From: an uncultured Opitutaceae bacterium
Lineage (GTDB): Bacteria > Verrucomicrobiota > Verrucomicrobiia > Opitutales > Opitutaceae
Direction of reading: 5' to 3'
Assembly (NCBI GenBank): GCA_937958045.1
Contig: CALFXL010000049.1
Span: 1 to 64,000 of the forward strand
DNA length: 64,000 nucleotides
The translations under genes were made by a program, and so were the position numbers. Positions within the stretch are counted from its first letter, which is position 1. The number at the start of each line of letters is the position of its first letter. Positions 19,093 through 27,484 of this stretch are shown piece after piece. The notes under the pieces are model-generated. The model was not told the DNA's origin. It worked only from the letters and a program-made list of their open reading frames with translations, and made no database searches.

Positions 19093-20553
19093 TTACATCC
19101 TCTCTCGCGCGACAAGATCGCTGAGTAAATAAAAACGATTCACGCGATTCCTCAGCCAGCACCAGCCCGGCAACATCGCGATCACCACGCAAACCACACC
19201 AGGCCACGTCAGCAACTGCGCCGCGAAAAAACTCAGCACACACGCACTCGCGAGTCCTGCGAGCCAGCCAGCCGCGAGAAGCAATCCATAACGCGTCAAC
19301 AAGCCGCGGCCGGGATTGGTCATCCACTGAGACAACGGCAACATCAGCCCCGCGATCCACGGCAGCACGGGCAAAAGCGCCAGCGGCACCGCCAGCATCG
19401 AACTCGCTCTCCAGCGAAACGTCTCGCCCGCCAACACCGTCGCCAGCCACGCGACCAACAGCGTCATCGCCAAAACGATCCCCACCTGCGCGATCGTCTG
19501 CCGCATCGTCATGCGCATGACCAGTCGCGCAAACATCCGCCGCGATATCGGATAAAGCGCCGTCATCCGCGGATAGGTCAGCACAAACGGAAACAGAAAG
19601 AGCGCCGCCGCGCAGGTGACGAAGGGAAGAATCGGCACTCCGGATCGCTCACTCCCCACACTCCAGACGAGCGCAAAAAATTCTCGCGAAAGCGCCGCGC
19701 TGCTGAGCGTCTGCTGCGTCAGCTTCACATGACTCGCCACCACCCCGAGCGCCACCATCGCCCACACACCCACGAGCCATAACATCAGCACAACGATCCG
19801 CGGCCACGACATCGCGCCAAACCACTCGTGCGAGAACGCCGCCAGCCAGCCCCGCTCGTCCGTCGCCGCAACCGCTCCTCGCGTCCAGTCCTGCGCGACC
19901 CATTTCTTTCGCGCCAGTCCGACCCGGCTCAGCGTTTTCAGATCGGCTCCGCAGAGCATCATCACCGTCATCGCACGTTCGCGCACACGTTCCTTCGCGA
20001 AGATCACCCGCGACATCAGGAAAAACGCCGCCGCGGCCGCCGCCAAAAACCACCCGGGATTGCCCGCAACGAGTTCGCGGATCTCCACCACGAAAATTCC
20101 CGCCACACACATCGCCAGCGTCACCAGCGCCAGCAGCCACGTCGAACCCCACCATCGCGACAACGGTTCCCACAACAGTCCCACCGACAGACAAAGAAAA
20201 ACCAGCGCCGCGACGCTTCCGACCGGCAACGCGTTTGCCGTCGTCCAAACGGCAAACCCGACAAGTCCTCCACCGACCGCCACCGCCATCCACAAAAATG
20301 CTCTCTGATAAAAGCGCCGCGCGCCTGGCAACAGCATGACCGCCGGTTGATGAATCACACGGCCCGCAATCAGTGCCAGCGTCATTCCCGCTCCCAGCGG
20401 CAGCAGCATCGTCGCTCCCAGAAAACGCGCGAGCGACTCCGGCGCTTTGTGCAGGAAGCACGTCATGAACACCGGATTGATCAGCGAAACCGCCGCCCAC
20501 AAAAGCGGCAGCGGACGCCAGAAAACAAAAAACTGTTTTGCCCCCGCCTTCAC
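19093..20553 (-). CDS. ABC-type transporter membrane protein (YtrA-operon type)
   Basis: A 486-residue membrane protein with about 11-12 hydrophobic helices. GTG at 20553 overlaps the stop of the ATPase gene (GTGA), which decides the start and implies translational coupling. There is no recognisable permease signature beyond the topology. Segments such as LLWAAVSLINPVFMTC and YPISRRMFARLV resemble ABC-2 type or bacteriocin-export membrane subunits. It should form an exporter with the ATPase encoded just before it. The substrate is unknown; YtrA-type loci often respond to cell-wall antibiotics. Confidence 0.8.
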   Translation of the reverse strand: MKAGAKQFFVFWRPLPLLWAAVSLINPVFMTCFLHKAPESLARFLGATMLLPLGAGMTLALIAGRVIHQPAVMLLPGARRFYQRAFLWMAVAVGGGLVGFAVWTTANALPVGSVAALVFLCLSVGLLWEPLSRWWGSTWLLALVTLAMCVAGIFVVEIRELVAGNPGWFLAAAAAAFFLMSRVIFAKERVRERAMTVMMLCGADLKTLSRVGLARKKWVAQDWTRGAVAATDERGWLAAFSHEWFGAMSWPRIVVLMLWLVGVWAMVALGVVASHVKLTQQTLSSAALSREFFALVWSVGSERSGVPILPFVTCAAALFLFPFVLTYPRMTALYPISRRMFARLVMRMTMRQTIAQVGIVLAMTLLVAWLATVLAGETFRWRASSMLAVPLALLPVLPWIAGLMLPLSQWMTNPGRGLLTRYGLLLAAGWLAGLASACVLSFFAAQLLTWPGVVCVVIAMLPGWCWLRNRVNRFYLLSDLVARERM

Positions 20554-21479
20554 GACTTCGCCCTCCGCTCCCGTCGCTTCAACAACAGCGGAAACATCTC
20601 GTCCAGGCTCAGCGCGCGGCTTTTCACTTCGGCGCGATACATGCTCGCGAAGCGCTCCGCCTCGCTCGCCGTATCCGCTGCGCACACACGCATCCGCGCC
20701 AGCTTCGTCGTGCCTTCATGACTGAGCACGCACGTCTCGGAAAATGTCTCGGGCAACGTCCCCGTCGCCGAGTGCAACGTCCACTCCGCATAGCTTTCCT
20801 GCAGCTCGTCGAACGATGCGCTCACCGCCAGTTCGCCCGCATCCAGACAAACCACCCAGTCGATGATTTTCTCCACATCCGCGAGCAGGTGCGACGAAAC
20901 AACCACCGTGCAACCATCGTCCCGCAACCGCTCGAGCAACACATCCAGCATCCGCGCGCGGATGATCGGATCGAGCGCACTCATCGGCTCATCCATGAGC
21001 AACAACGAGGGACGGTGACAAACACCCAGCAGGATCGAGAGTTTTTGCTGATCGCCCTGACTGAGCTGCACGATCCTGCGCGCCCCATCGAGTTCCAGCA
21101 TCTCCGTCAAGCGTTTCTCCAACGCGTGGTCCCAATGCGGATAAAACGACGCGGTAAACTCCAGTTGCTGCCGCACCGTCATCCAATCGAGAAAGCGCGG
21201 TTCCTGCCGCACCACGCCCAGCCGGTTCAACTGCGCCGACTCCAGCTCCCGCGCCGCACATCCGAGCGTGCGAATCTCTCCCGCCGTCGGCAGCAACAAG
21301 CCGCACGCGAGATCGAGCAGCGTGGTTTTTCCCGCGCCATTCCGGCCGAGCAGACCGACCACACGTCCCGCAGGGATTTTAAAACTCACATCTCGCAGCG
21401 CGGTGCGTTTCCCAAACAACTTGCTCAGGTTTTCGACGACCAAGGGCTCGGACGAAACGAAGGGAGATGGGGTTTTCAT
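20550..21479 (-). CDS. ABC transporter ATP-binding protein
   Basis: A 309-residue ABC ATPase. Walker A is GRNGAGKTT (about residue 45), the Q-loop is VVRQEPRF, Walker B is SLLLMDEPMSALD and the switch His is in VVSSHLLADV. The signature motif reads LSQGDQQKL, a drifted form of LSGGQ seen in ABC-2 and YtrB-like exporters. A C-terminal extension of about 90 residues follows (SYAEWTLHSA, SRALSLDEMFPLLLKRR). The ATG at 21479 overlaps the stop of the GntR gene (ATGA), and its own stop overlaps the permease GTG, so the three genes are a tightly coupled operon. Confidence 0.93.
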   Translation of the reverse strand: MKTPSPFVSSEPLVVENLSKLFGKRTALRDVSFKIPAGRVVGLLGRNGAGKTTLLDLACGLLLPTAGEIRTLGCAARELESAQLNRLGVVRQEPRFLDWMTVRQQLEFTASFYPHWDHALEKRLTEMLELDGARRIVQLSQGDQQKLSILLGVCHRPSLLLMDEPMSALDPIIRARMLDVLLERLRDDGCTVVVSSHLLADVEKIIDWVVCLDAGELAVSASFDELQESYAEWTLHSATGTLPETFSETCVLSHEGTTKLARMRVCAADTASEAERFASMYRAEVKSRALSLDEMFPLLLKRRERRAKS

Positions 21480-21856
21480 TTGGACGTGGAATCGAGGGTT
21501 TCGCGGAAAAGTTTGATCGCCTGCGTCGGGCTCACACCGAGCTGCCGGGCCATAGTCGCCGCCGTGGCGAGATGCCGCCGAAGCGGTTCCAATTTCTGCT
21601 CATGAAGATCGTCAGCATGCTGCTCGCGCACGGTGAGCGTCTGCCCGCGCCTCCGCTCCAGCACGCCCTCGCGCTCCAGCAGCCCGTAAGCCTTGCTGAT
21701 CGTCATCGGATTCAACGAAAGCTCAGCCGACAACGCACGCGTCGAAGGAAGCTCCGTCCCCGGAGCCAGCACACCCGATGCAACTTGAAACTTCACTTGC
21801 TCCATAATCTGCCGGTAGGCGGGCACCCCATTGTGATGATCGATGACAAGAAGCAT
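21476..21856 (-). CDS. GntR-family regulator, YtrA subfamily
   Basis: A 126-residue regulator with an N-terminal winged helix (PAYRQIMEQVK, LPSTRALSAELSLNPMTISKAY, split here) and only a short helical C-terminal dimerisation part. That short length is typical of the YtrA subfamily, which controls adjacent ABC transporters. It overlaps the ATPase start. An 18-bp palindrome lies just upstream over the promoter, so it most likely represses its own operon until an inducer, often a membrane- or wall-active compound, is present. Confidence 0.92.
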   Translation of the reverse strand: MLLVIDHHNGVPAYRQIMEQVKFQVASGVLAPGTELPSTRALSAELSLNPMTISKAYGLLEREGVLERRRGQTLTVREQHADDLHEQKLEPLRRHLATAATMARQLGVSPTQAIKLFRETLDSTSK

Positions 21857-21871
21857 GGCGGAGATGACACC

Positions 21872-21889
21872 TAGTGAATTACTTCACTA
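21872..21889. promoter_or_regulatory. YtrA-type operator palindrome
   Basis: TAGTGAA-TTAC-TTCACTA is a perfect 7-bp inverted repeat with a 4-bp centre, 16 bp upstream of the GntR ATG. It lies immediately downstream of the -35 hexamer, where it would cover the -10 region. Position and symmetry fit autorepression. Confidence 0.75.
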
Positions 21890-21897
21890 ATACAGTA

Positions 21898-21903
21898 TGT
21901 CAA
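21898..21903 (-). promoter_or_regulatory. -35 element of the GntR/ABC operon
   Basis: TTGACA on the minus strand. The -10 would fall inside the operator palindrome at 21872-21889, where no strong TATAAT match is seen. Confidence 0.5.
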
Positions 21904-21921
21904 ATCGATTTCCTCGAAACA

Positions 21922-21951
21922 CAAAAAGCCGCGCCTTTTCCTGGCGCGGCT
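21922..21951 (-). terminator. Intrinsic terminator of queF
   Basis: AGCCGCGCC (21927-21935) pairs with GGCGCGGCT (21943-21951) with a 7-base loop, followed by a T run on the minus strand. It lies 30 bp beyond the queF stop. Confidence 0.88.
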
Positions 21952-21981
21952 GAGATAAAATCGTTTCTGAACGGAACGTGC

Positions 21982-22350
21982 TTAGCGCTTTTTCTTCGCG
22001 GCTTTCGGCGACCATTCCGCCGTGACCACCGAGGTGAAGCCGCCGCGGGCTTTCCATTTCGAGATGATCGTGAGACTGCGCGGTTTCAGCGCGTTTCCGA
22101 GATCGTCGCAGATCTTGTTGGTCACCGCTTCGAAGAAAATGCCTTCGTTGCGAAACGCGTGGAAATAGAGCTTGAGCGATTTGAGCTCCACGCAGGTTTT
22201 GTCCGGCACGTAACGCACCGTGATGTCGGCGAAGTCCGGATGTCCCGTCATCGGACACACCGACGTGAATTCATGATGCGTGTGATCGATGAGAAAATCG
22301 CGATGCGGCGCGGGATTGGGAAATGTTTCGAGAATCGAGGCGTCTGGCAT
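21982..22350 (-). CDS. queF: NADPH-dependent preQ0 reductase QueF (short type)
   Basis: A 122-residue tunnelling-fold enzyme that reduces 7-cyano-7-deazaguanine to preQ1 in queuosine biosynthesis. ATG at 22350 gives MPDASILETFPNP. The catalytic Cys lies in FTSVCPMTGHPDFAD, and the QueF family motif is ELKSLKLYFHAFRNEGIF, which binds the nicotinamide cofactor. It is the single-domain (YkvM-like) form, not the bimodular E. coli type. No other queuosine genes are nearby. A CAAGT-rich repeat lies just upstream. Confidence 0.95.
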   Translation of the reverse strand: MPDASILETFPNPAPHRDFLIDHTHHEFTSVCPMTGHPDFADITVRYVPDKTCVELKSLKLYFHAFRNEGIFFEAVTNKICDDLGNALKPRSLTIISKWKARGGFTSVVTAEWSPKAAKKKR

Positions 22351-22369
22351 GTGCGGGAGAAAAATGGGC

Positions 22370-22471
22370 GAAGGACCAAGTAACAAGTTCCAAGACTCGT
22401 CCCGGCCTCCATGCGGGTAACCGCCTCACTTCCCCGCCGCACTCCTCTTGGCACTTGTCTCTTGTCACTTG
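22370..22471. repeat. CAAGT-rich imperfect hairpin repeat, copy 1
   Basis: The left arm at 22370-22394 (GAAGGACCAAGTAACAAG, then TTCCAAG) matches the repeat at 35781-35805 at 22 of 25 positions. The right arm at 22447-22471 reads CTTGGCACTTGTCTCTTG then TCACTTG, an imperfect reverse complement of the left arm. The element fills the spacer between rny and queF. Confidence 0.6.
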
Positions 22472-22492
22472 CGGCGCACCCGCGCCGCTCCC

Positions 22493-24037
22493 TCACGTCG
22501 CCGTTTCGGTGAAACGCGATTCGCGGATGACCGTGACTTTGATGGTGCTGGGGTACTGCAATTCTTCCTCGATGCGGCGGCGCAGCGTCTTGGCGAGCTC
22601 GCGCGCTTTTTCGTCGGTGACGTGTTGCGGCGAAACCACCACGCGGATCTCGCGCCCCGCCTGGATCGCGTACGCCTGCTGCACGCCATCGAGCGAGAGT
22701 GCCAATTTTTCCAGACGTTCGAGACGCTGGATGTAGCTCGTCATCGACTCGGCACGTGCACCGGGGCGCACTGCGGAAATCGTATCGGCCACAATCACGA
22801 GTCCCGCGTAAACCGTTTCGGGCTTCACTTCCTCGTGGTGCGCGGCGACGGCGTTGACGACGATCGGCGTTTCGCCGTGACGCTTCACGAGATCCGCGCC
22901 GATCAACGCGTGACTGCCTTCGTAGTCGCCTTCCACACCCTTGCCGATGTCGTGGAGCAGACCCGCGCGTTTCGCGACGTTGGGATCGAGTCCCAGCTCG
23001 CTCGCGATCATCGAGCAGAGGAAGCCGACCTCGATCGAGTGATCGAGCACGTTCTGCGTGTACGAGAAACGATACTTCAAACGACCGAGATGCTTGATGA
23101 TCTCGGGATGCAGTCCGGTGATGCCAAGACGCTGGATCGCGTCTTCACCCGCTTGCTGCACATTGAGGTCAACCTCTTCGCGCGCACGCGTCACAAACTC
23201 TTCGATGCTCGCCGGGTGGATGCGTCCGTCTTTGACGAGCGATTCCAACGCCACGCGCGCGATTTCACGACGCACCGGATCAAACGACGAAATGAGCACC
23301 ATCTGCGGCGTCTCATCGATGAGCAGCGTGACACCCGTCGCCGCTTCGAACGACTTAATGTTGCGCCCTTCGCGGCCGATGATGCGGCCCTTCATCTCCT
23401 CGCTCGGCAGGTGCACGATCGTCGCGGTGATGTCGGCGTTCGGCTTCGATGCCAGCCGCTGCATCGCGGTGATGAGGATACGCTTCGCTTCGTTTTGAAG
23501 TTCCTGCTCCGAACGATCGAGCGTCTCGCGGCGCAACGCGCGGAGTTCATCCTGACACTCGAGAAGCACCTCTTCGCGCAGCGTCTTTTTGATTTCCTCG
23601 GCATCCATCTGCGACACGCCTTCGAGACGTTTGCGCAGACTTTTCGAAAGTGAACGAATCGCATCGCGCGCTTGCTTGATCGCGGCGTTTTCGCGGGCGA
23701 GGCGCTCCTGCTTTTGTTCGAGTTGGTAATCGAGGAGCGCGAGTGACTCTTCGTGCGCGCGGATCTCGCGGAGCTTGATGTCGGTCTCGATCTCGCGGCG
23801 GTCGAACTCGCGATTAATCTCGGCGCGACGCTGCTGAATTTCCTCCTCCGCTTTTTGCTTCAACTCCTGCGCCGTCACCGCGGCTTCGCGACGAGCGACA
23901 TCGAGGATTTGCGCCGCTTCTTCTTTCGCGAGGCGCCGGGTCTGGCGGCTGATCAGCCACGCGAGCGCCAGACCGCCGGCTAAGCCGACGACAAGAGAGG
24001 CCGTCAGCGGCCAGAGGATCTGGTCGCCTTGGGCCAT
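22493..24037 (-). CDS. rny: Ribonuclease Y
   Basis: A 514-residue membrane-anchored endoribonuclease that starts mRNA decay. ATG at 24037 (MAQGDQILWP) places the single transmembrane helix at about residues 10-30. A long coiled coil follows (about 35-190, EEAAQILDVARREA to SLSKSLRKRLEG), then a KH domain (GRIIGREGRNIKSFE) and the HD domain (TQNVLDHSIEVGFL, GLLHDIGKGVEGD, AVAAHHEEV) with the metal-binding His-Asp. The length matches other RNase Y proteins. Where rny is the main decay enzyme, RNase E is often absent; this window alone cannot show that. Confidence 0.97.
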   Translation of the reverse strand: MAQGDQILWPLTASLVVGLAGGLALAWLISRQTRRLAKEEAAQILDVARREAAVTAQELKQKAEEEIQQRRAEINREFDRREIETDIKLREIRAHEESLALLDYQLEQKQERLARENAAIKQARDAIRSLSKSLRKRLEGVSQMDAEEIKKTLREEVLLECQDELRALRRETLDRSEQELQNEAKRILITAMQRLASKPNADITATIVHLPSEEMKGRIIGREGRNIKSFEAATGVTLLIDETPQMVLISSFDPVRREIARVALESLVKDGRIHPASIEEFVTRAREEVDLNVQQAGEDAIQRLGITGLHPEIIKHLGRLKYRFSYTQNVLDHSIEVGFLCSMIASELGLDPNVAKRAGLLHDIGKGVEGDYEGSHALIGADLVKRHGETPIVVNAVAAHHEEVKPETVYAGLVIVADTISAVRPGARAESMTSYIQRLERLEKLALSLDGVQQAYAIQAGREIRVVVSPQHVTDEKARELAKTLRRRIEEELQYPSTIKVTVIRESRFTETAT

Positions 24038-24148
24038 CAGGAACGCATAGTCGGCTGCTGCGCTGGCTGATTTCAAGGGGCGGCAAACTAGGAGGCACTC
24101 TTTAAAGTGCAACCTTTCTTCCTCACAAGCGCTTGTGTCTCCGCGGCT

Positions 24149-25816
24149 TTAATCGGCCGCGATGGATGCGTTTTGCGATGCCCGGATTTCCATCCACGCG
24201 AGCCCCGCAACGTCTTCCAATTGCCGCCACGCCGCCTCCGTGTCGCCGTCCACACGCGTCTGCACAACGACATACGCCCAGCGGTCCGCACGCGCATACA
24301 GCAAACGATTTCGCGCCGCGCGCCAGAGCATGTTGCGATGCGTCGCCGTGACTTCGCCATCGCCGGCGAACCAATAAACAAACAACGCCCTCACCGTTCC
24401 GCGTACGCCTGCCGGACTCGTCGTGTCACGCTCGATCGTCAGCATCGTCACTGGAAGTCGGTCGCCATCCGGCAACGCCAATTCGCGCAAGTCGCGTTCG
24501 CGAATCGTCCAACCTTGGCCAACCAGACAAAGTTCCGGGCGATGAATCGAGGTGCGATCGCGCCCGCTCAACACGATAGAAAAAAACACCTGCTGCTGCG
24601 CGCGGCCCAGACGCGTGTAGTGCTTTCTTGAATACCCGGTGTCGGGCGGCAACGTTTCCCGCTCCACCGCCGTGATCTCCGCCGGCAATCCATGCCAGCG
24701 TCCATCGAGCAAAACCGGCAGCGGTGCCGGATCGATCCCGCCCGCCGCGAGTCGCACGCCCGCATCGGCATGCATGGGAATCCGGCCCAATTTTTCCGCG
24801 CCCCAAGCGCTCACCGTCGCGGTGAGCACGACGGCCCCCGCGATCGCCGATGCACGACGCGGCAATGGCAGCGGTGAAGACACGCTTTCTTTTGCCGTCG
24901 CTTCACCCAACGCGTTTGTCTCGCGCGGCAGCCAGCGTTTCATCAGCGCGACGAGCGCCAGCAGGCCGAGCAACACGAATAGAAAAACGACAAAGCCCGA
25001 CCAGGCATGGACGGTTTTCCCCGCCTCATGTCCGCGCCACTCGCCCATTCCGACCACGGTCAGCACACGCGCTACATTGCCGACAAAGACCAACGGAAGC
25101 GCACAGGCGACGATTGCCATGCGCAGCCACCACGCTCGAAAATTCAGATACGCTACGACACATGCGAGCGCGACCAAAGCGGTGAGCGATCGAATCCCCG
25201 AACACGCCGCCGCCACATCATATTGATAAGCGCCGTCAGGCGAAAAAAGCTGCGTGCCGTTTCGCACGACATCGATGCCGAACGCGCTCGCGATCGCATG
25301 CACGCACTCGGTCACGCCAAGTCGCAGATAAAATCCCACGCCGAGCGTTTCGAGAAAACCCAATGGCGTCGCCAGCAGCAGAAAAGCCGCCGGGAAAATC
25401 GCCGCTCGCGCCCAGCGGCGGCCGCCCGCCAACGCCAGTATCCCCCAAATGAATACAAACATCGCCAGCAGCGACACGCGCGTTTGTTGCATCGCATAGC
25501 CCGCGAGATTCAGCATCAGCGCGCCCAGCATCGCCGCCAACGCTGTTGAGGGAATCGCTTCGTTCACGCGCGCATCCGTCGGCGACGTCCTCAGATTGCG
25601 CACAAACAACCACACCGCGAGCAACACGACGAGCGGTGCGTGTTCCGACTCCGCCGCAGGATCAAACCACTGCGCGATCCACCAGGTGAGCGCCGACGCC
25701 GTATCGATGTAGCCGCGCGTGGCATTTCCATAAAAGTGAAAAACCGCCGCCCCTGCCAATGAGCACAGCGCGACCGGCCACCAAGCGGTCCACGTTGTCG
25801 TCGTCGGTTTGTTCAT
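24149..25816 (-). CDS. Exosortase fused to an EpsI-like domain
   Basis: A 555-residue membrane transpeptidase of the exosortase family (PEP-CTERM sorting). About eight or nine hydrophobic helices lie in residues 1-300. The catalytic triad is visible: Cys205 in AAACSGIRSL, Arg250 in GNVARVLTV and His270 in TVHAWSGF. Residues about 330-555 form the EpsI-like extracytoplasmic domain (HRPELCLVGQGW, ALFVYWFAGDGEVTATH). The start at 25816 is MNKPTTTTW. The family cuts C-terminal PEP sorting signals and works with exopolysaccharide export. No protein with a PEP-CTERM tail is in this window, so its substrates are encoded elsewhere. Confidence 0.93.
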   Translation of the reverse strand: MNKPTTTTWTAWWPVALCSLAGAAVFHFYGNATRGYIDTASALTWWIAQWFDPAAESEHAPLVVLLAVWLFVRNLRTSPTDARVNEAIPSTALAAMLGALMLNLAGYAMQQTRVSLLAMFVFIWGILALAGGRRWARAAIFPAAFLLLATPLGFLETLGVGFYLRLGVTECVHAIASAFGIDVVRNGTQLFSPDGAYQYDVAAACSGIRSLTALVALACVVAYLNFRAWWLRMAIVACALPLVFVGNVARVLTVVGMGEWRGHEAGKTVHAWSGFVVFLFVLLGLLALVALMKRWLPRETNALGEATAKESVSSPLPLPRRASAIAGAVVLTATVSAWGAEKLGRIPMHADAGVRLAAGGIDPAPLPVLLDGRWHGLPAEITAVERETLPPDTGYSRKHYTRLGRAQQQVFFSIVLSGRDRTSIHRPELCLVGQGWTIRERDLRELALPDGDRLPVTMLTIERDTTSPAGVRGTVRALFVYWFAGDGEVTATHRNMLWRAARNRLLYARADRWAYVVVQTRVDGDTEAAWRQLEDVAGLAWMEIRASQNASIAAD

Positions 25817-25879
25817 GCGCGCGTGGCATCCACGCTGCGTCATCCTTCGGGCGCGACAATCCCGATTCGCGATCGCGGC

Positions 25880-26176
25880 TCAGCGATTCAAAAACTCACG
25901 CACCAGCGCCAGCCACTCGTCTTCGAGCGATTCGGTGGGCAGCGGCGATCCCAGCCGCCGGTACCAATAACGCGCATTCCCTTCATCGCCTTCCTTGCGG
26001 TGTAAATAGGCGTGCACGCGGTCGGCTTCGCGACCCGAGGTTTGCTGCACGAGAATATGGGCGCGTTCCCAATCGCCGCGAGCGTCGTGCCACAGCGCCT
26101 GGAGTGGGACGCTCAGCTTTTCCGGCGATGGGAGGGCTTTAAACTCTTCCACCGTCAGCAGGGATTGATAAACCAT
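25880..26176 (-). CDS. Small conserved protein of unknown function
   Basis: A 98-residue soluble protein without signal peptide or membrane helix. ATG at 26176 gives MVYQSLLTVEEF. The pattern ARGDWERAHILVQ...ADRVHAYLHRKEGDEGNARYWYRRLGSP is strongly reminiscent of a small conserved hypothetical family I have seen in many bacteria, but I cannot name a function. Conserved Trp, Tyr, His and Glu residues cluster in this stretch. It lies 63 bp upstream of the exosortase gene in the same direction and may share its transcript. Confidence 0.72.
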   Translation of the reverse strand: MVYQSLLTVEEFKALPSPEKLSVPLQALWHDARGDWERAHILVQQTSGREADRVHAYLHRKEGDEGNARYWYRRLGSPLPTESLEDEWLALVREFLNR

Positions 26177-26291
26177 GGGGCATGGTGCACGGCCGGAGCG
26201 GGCGGTTCCCTGCAAAATTCATTCTTTTTTAAGACTTCTTACGTGGCTGGCGCGTGCCGACTTATCAAACTGCCTGTCTGGCTCGCCACCG

Positions 26292-27407
26292 ATGAAACTG
26301 ATCGTTCTGGCTCAACTTCCCCCGCCCGTTCACGGGCAAAGTCTCATGGTACGCACCCTGGTGGAAGGGCTGCCCGCGCATGGCATCCAGGTTTTTCACG
26401 TGAACCTCGGTCTGTCGCGCGATGCGGCCGACATCGGGCGGTGGCGCTGCGGAAAAATCTTTTCGCTGCTCGTAGCTTGTTTCCGCGTGTACCGGATTCG
26501 ACGCAAGCACGGCCCGATCCCTCTGTATTATGTACCCGCGCCCGGCAAACGCGGCGCCCTTTATCGCGACTGGATCGCCATGTTGCTCGCACGTCCGCTC
26601 AACGGTTCGCTCGTGCTGCACTGGCACGCGGTCGGACTCGGACACTGGCTCGATACGCAGGCCAATTTCCTCGAACGCGCGATCACCAAGCTCCTGCTCG
26701 GCCGTGCGGCATTATCGCTCGTTTTGGCGGAAGAACTCGCGAGCGATCCGATCGATCTCGATGCGCGCCAGACGTTCATCCTGCCCAATGGCATTCCCGA
26801 TCCGGGCGAACCGCCGCCGCGCGAACCGCGCAATCCCGCCGCGCCGTGCAAACTCCTCTACCTCGGTCTGTGCAACGAGGAGAAAGGGCTTTTCGAACTC
26901 CTCGAAGCGCTCGCCATCGCGCATGCGCGTCAGCCCGGTTGTTTTCATCTCACGGTCGCGGGGCATTTCCTTTCACAAGAAGACGAACAACGTTTCCGCC
27001 AGCTCGCCGCGCCGCTCGGCACTGCGGTGCGCTACGTGGGTTTTGCCGGCGAACACACGAAGCATGCGCTGATGCGTGAAGCCGATGTGTTTTGTTTTCC
27101 GACGCATTATCCGCACGAAGGTCAACCGCTCGTCTTGCTGGAAGCGCTCGCGCACGATCTGCCGATTGTGACGACGCGTTGGCGCGCGATTCCGGGCATG
27201 CTGCCGTCCGCGCACACGTGGATCGTGGAACCGGGACGTCCGACTTTGCTCGCCGAGGCGTTGCGCGAGGCGCGCAGCTCGCCGCGTCCCGGTGGCGCTT
27301 CGCGGCGGTTTTTCCTGGAAAACTACACCGCGGACACGCATCTCGCTGCGCTGGCCGCCGCTTTGCGCACGATCCAGCGCGATCGAATCGCCGAATCACA
27401 GGATTAA
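26292..27407 (+). CDS. Glycosyltransferase, group 1 (GT4-like)
   Basis: A 371-residue GT-B glycosyltransferase. ATG at 26292 starts MKLIVLAQLPPPVHGQSLM, the family's N-terminal nucleotide-fold opening. The C-terminal donor-binding domain shows LLYLGLCNEEKGLFELLEALA and FCFPTHYPHEGQPLVLLEALAHDLPIV (split), including the E-x7-E motif. Retaining transfer from an NDP-sugar is expected. It may build exopolysaccharide or LPS, in line with the exosortase-EpsI gene transcribed away from it. No other polysaccharide genes are next to it. Confidence 0.88.
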   Translation: MKLIVLAQLPPPVHGQSLMVRTLVEGLPAHGIQVFHVNLGLSRDAADIGRWRCGKIFSLLVACFRVYRIRRKHGPIPLYYVPAPGKRGALYRDWIAMLLARPLNGSLVLHWHAVGLGHWLDTQANFLERAITKLLLGRAALSLVLAEELASDPIDLDARQTFILPNGIPDPGEPPPREPRNPAAPCKLLYLGLCNEEKGLFELLEALAIAHARQPGCFHLTVAGHFLSQEDEQRFRQLAAPLGTAVRYVGFAGEHTKHALMREADVFCFPTHYPHEGQPLVLLEALAHDLPIVTTRWRAIPGMLPSAHTWIVEPGRPTLLAEALREARSSPRPGGASRRFFLENYTADTHLAALAAALRTIQRDRIAESQD

Positions 27408-27443
27408 GCGGAGGTTTTAGGATAAGATAGGCGTGGAAATTTC

Positions 27444-27481
27444 GGTTCACACGGAACCGGTTTCCCCCTTATTGGTGAACC
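27444..27481 (+). promoter_or_regulatory. Nested inverted repeats abutting the DUF47 start codon
   Basis: GGTTCAC (27444-27450) is complementary to GTGAACC (27475-27481), and the loop contains GGAACCGGTTTCC, itself nearly palindromic. The structure ends three bases before the ATG of the DUF47 gene. It could be an mRNA hairpin that affects translation or a protein-binding site in the phosphate-responsive promoter. Confidence 0.35.
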
Positions 27482-27484
27482 TTC

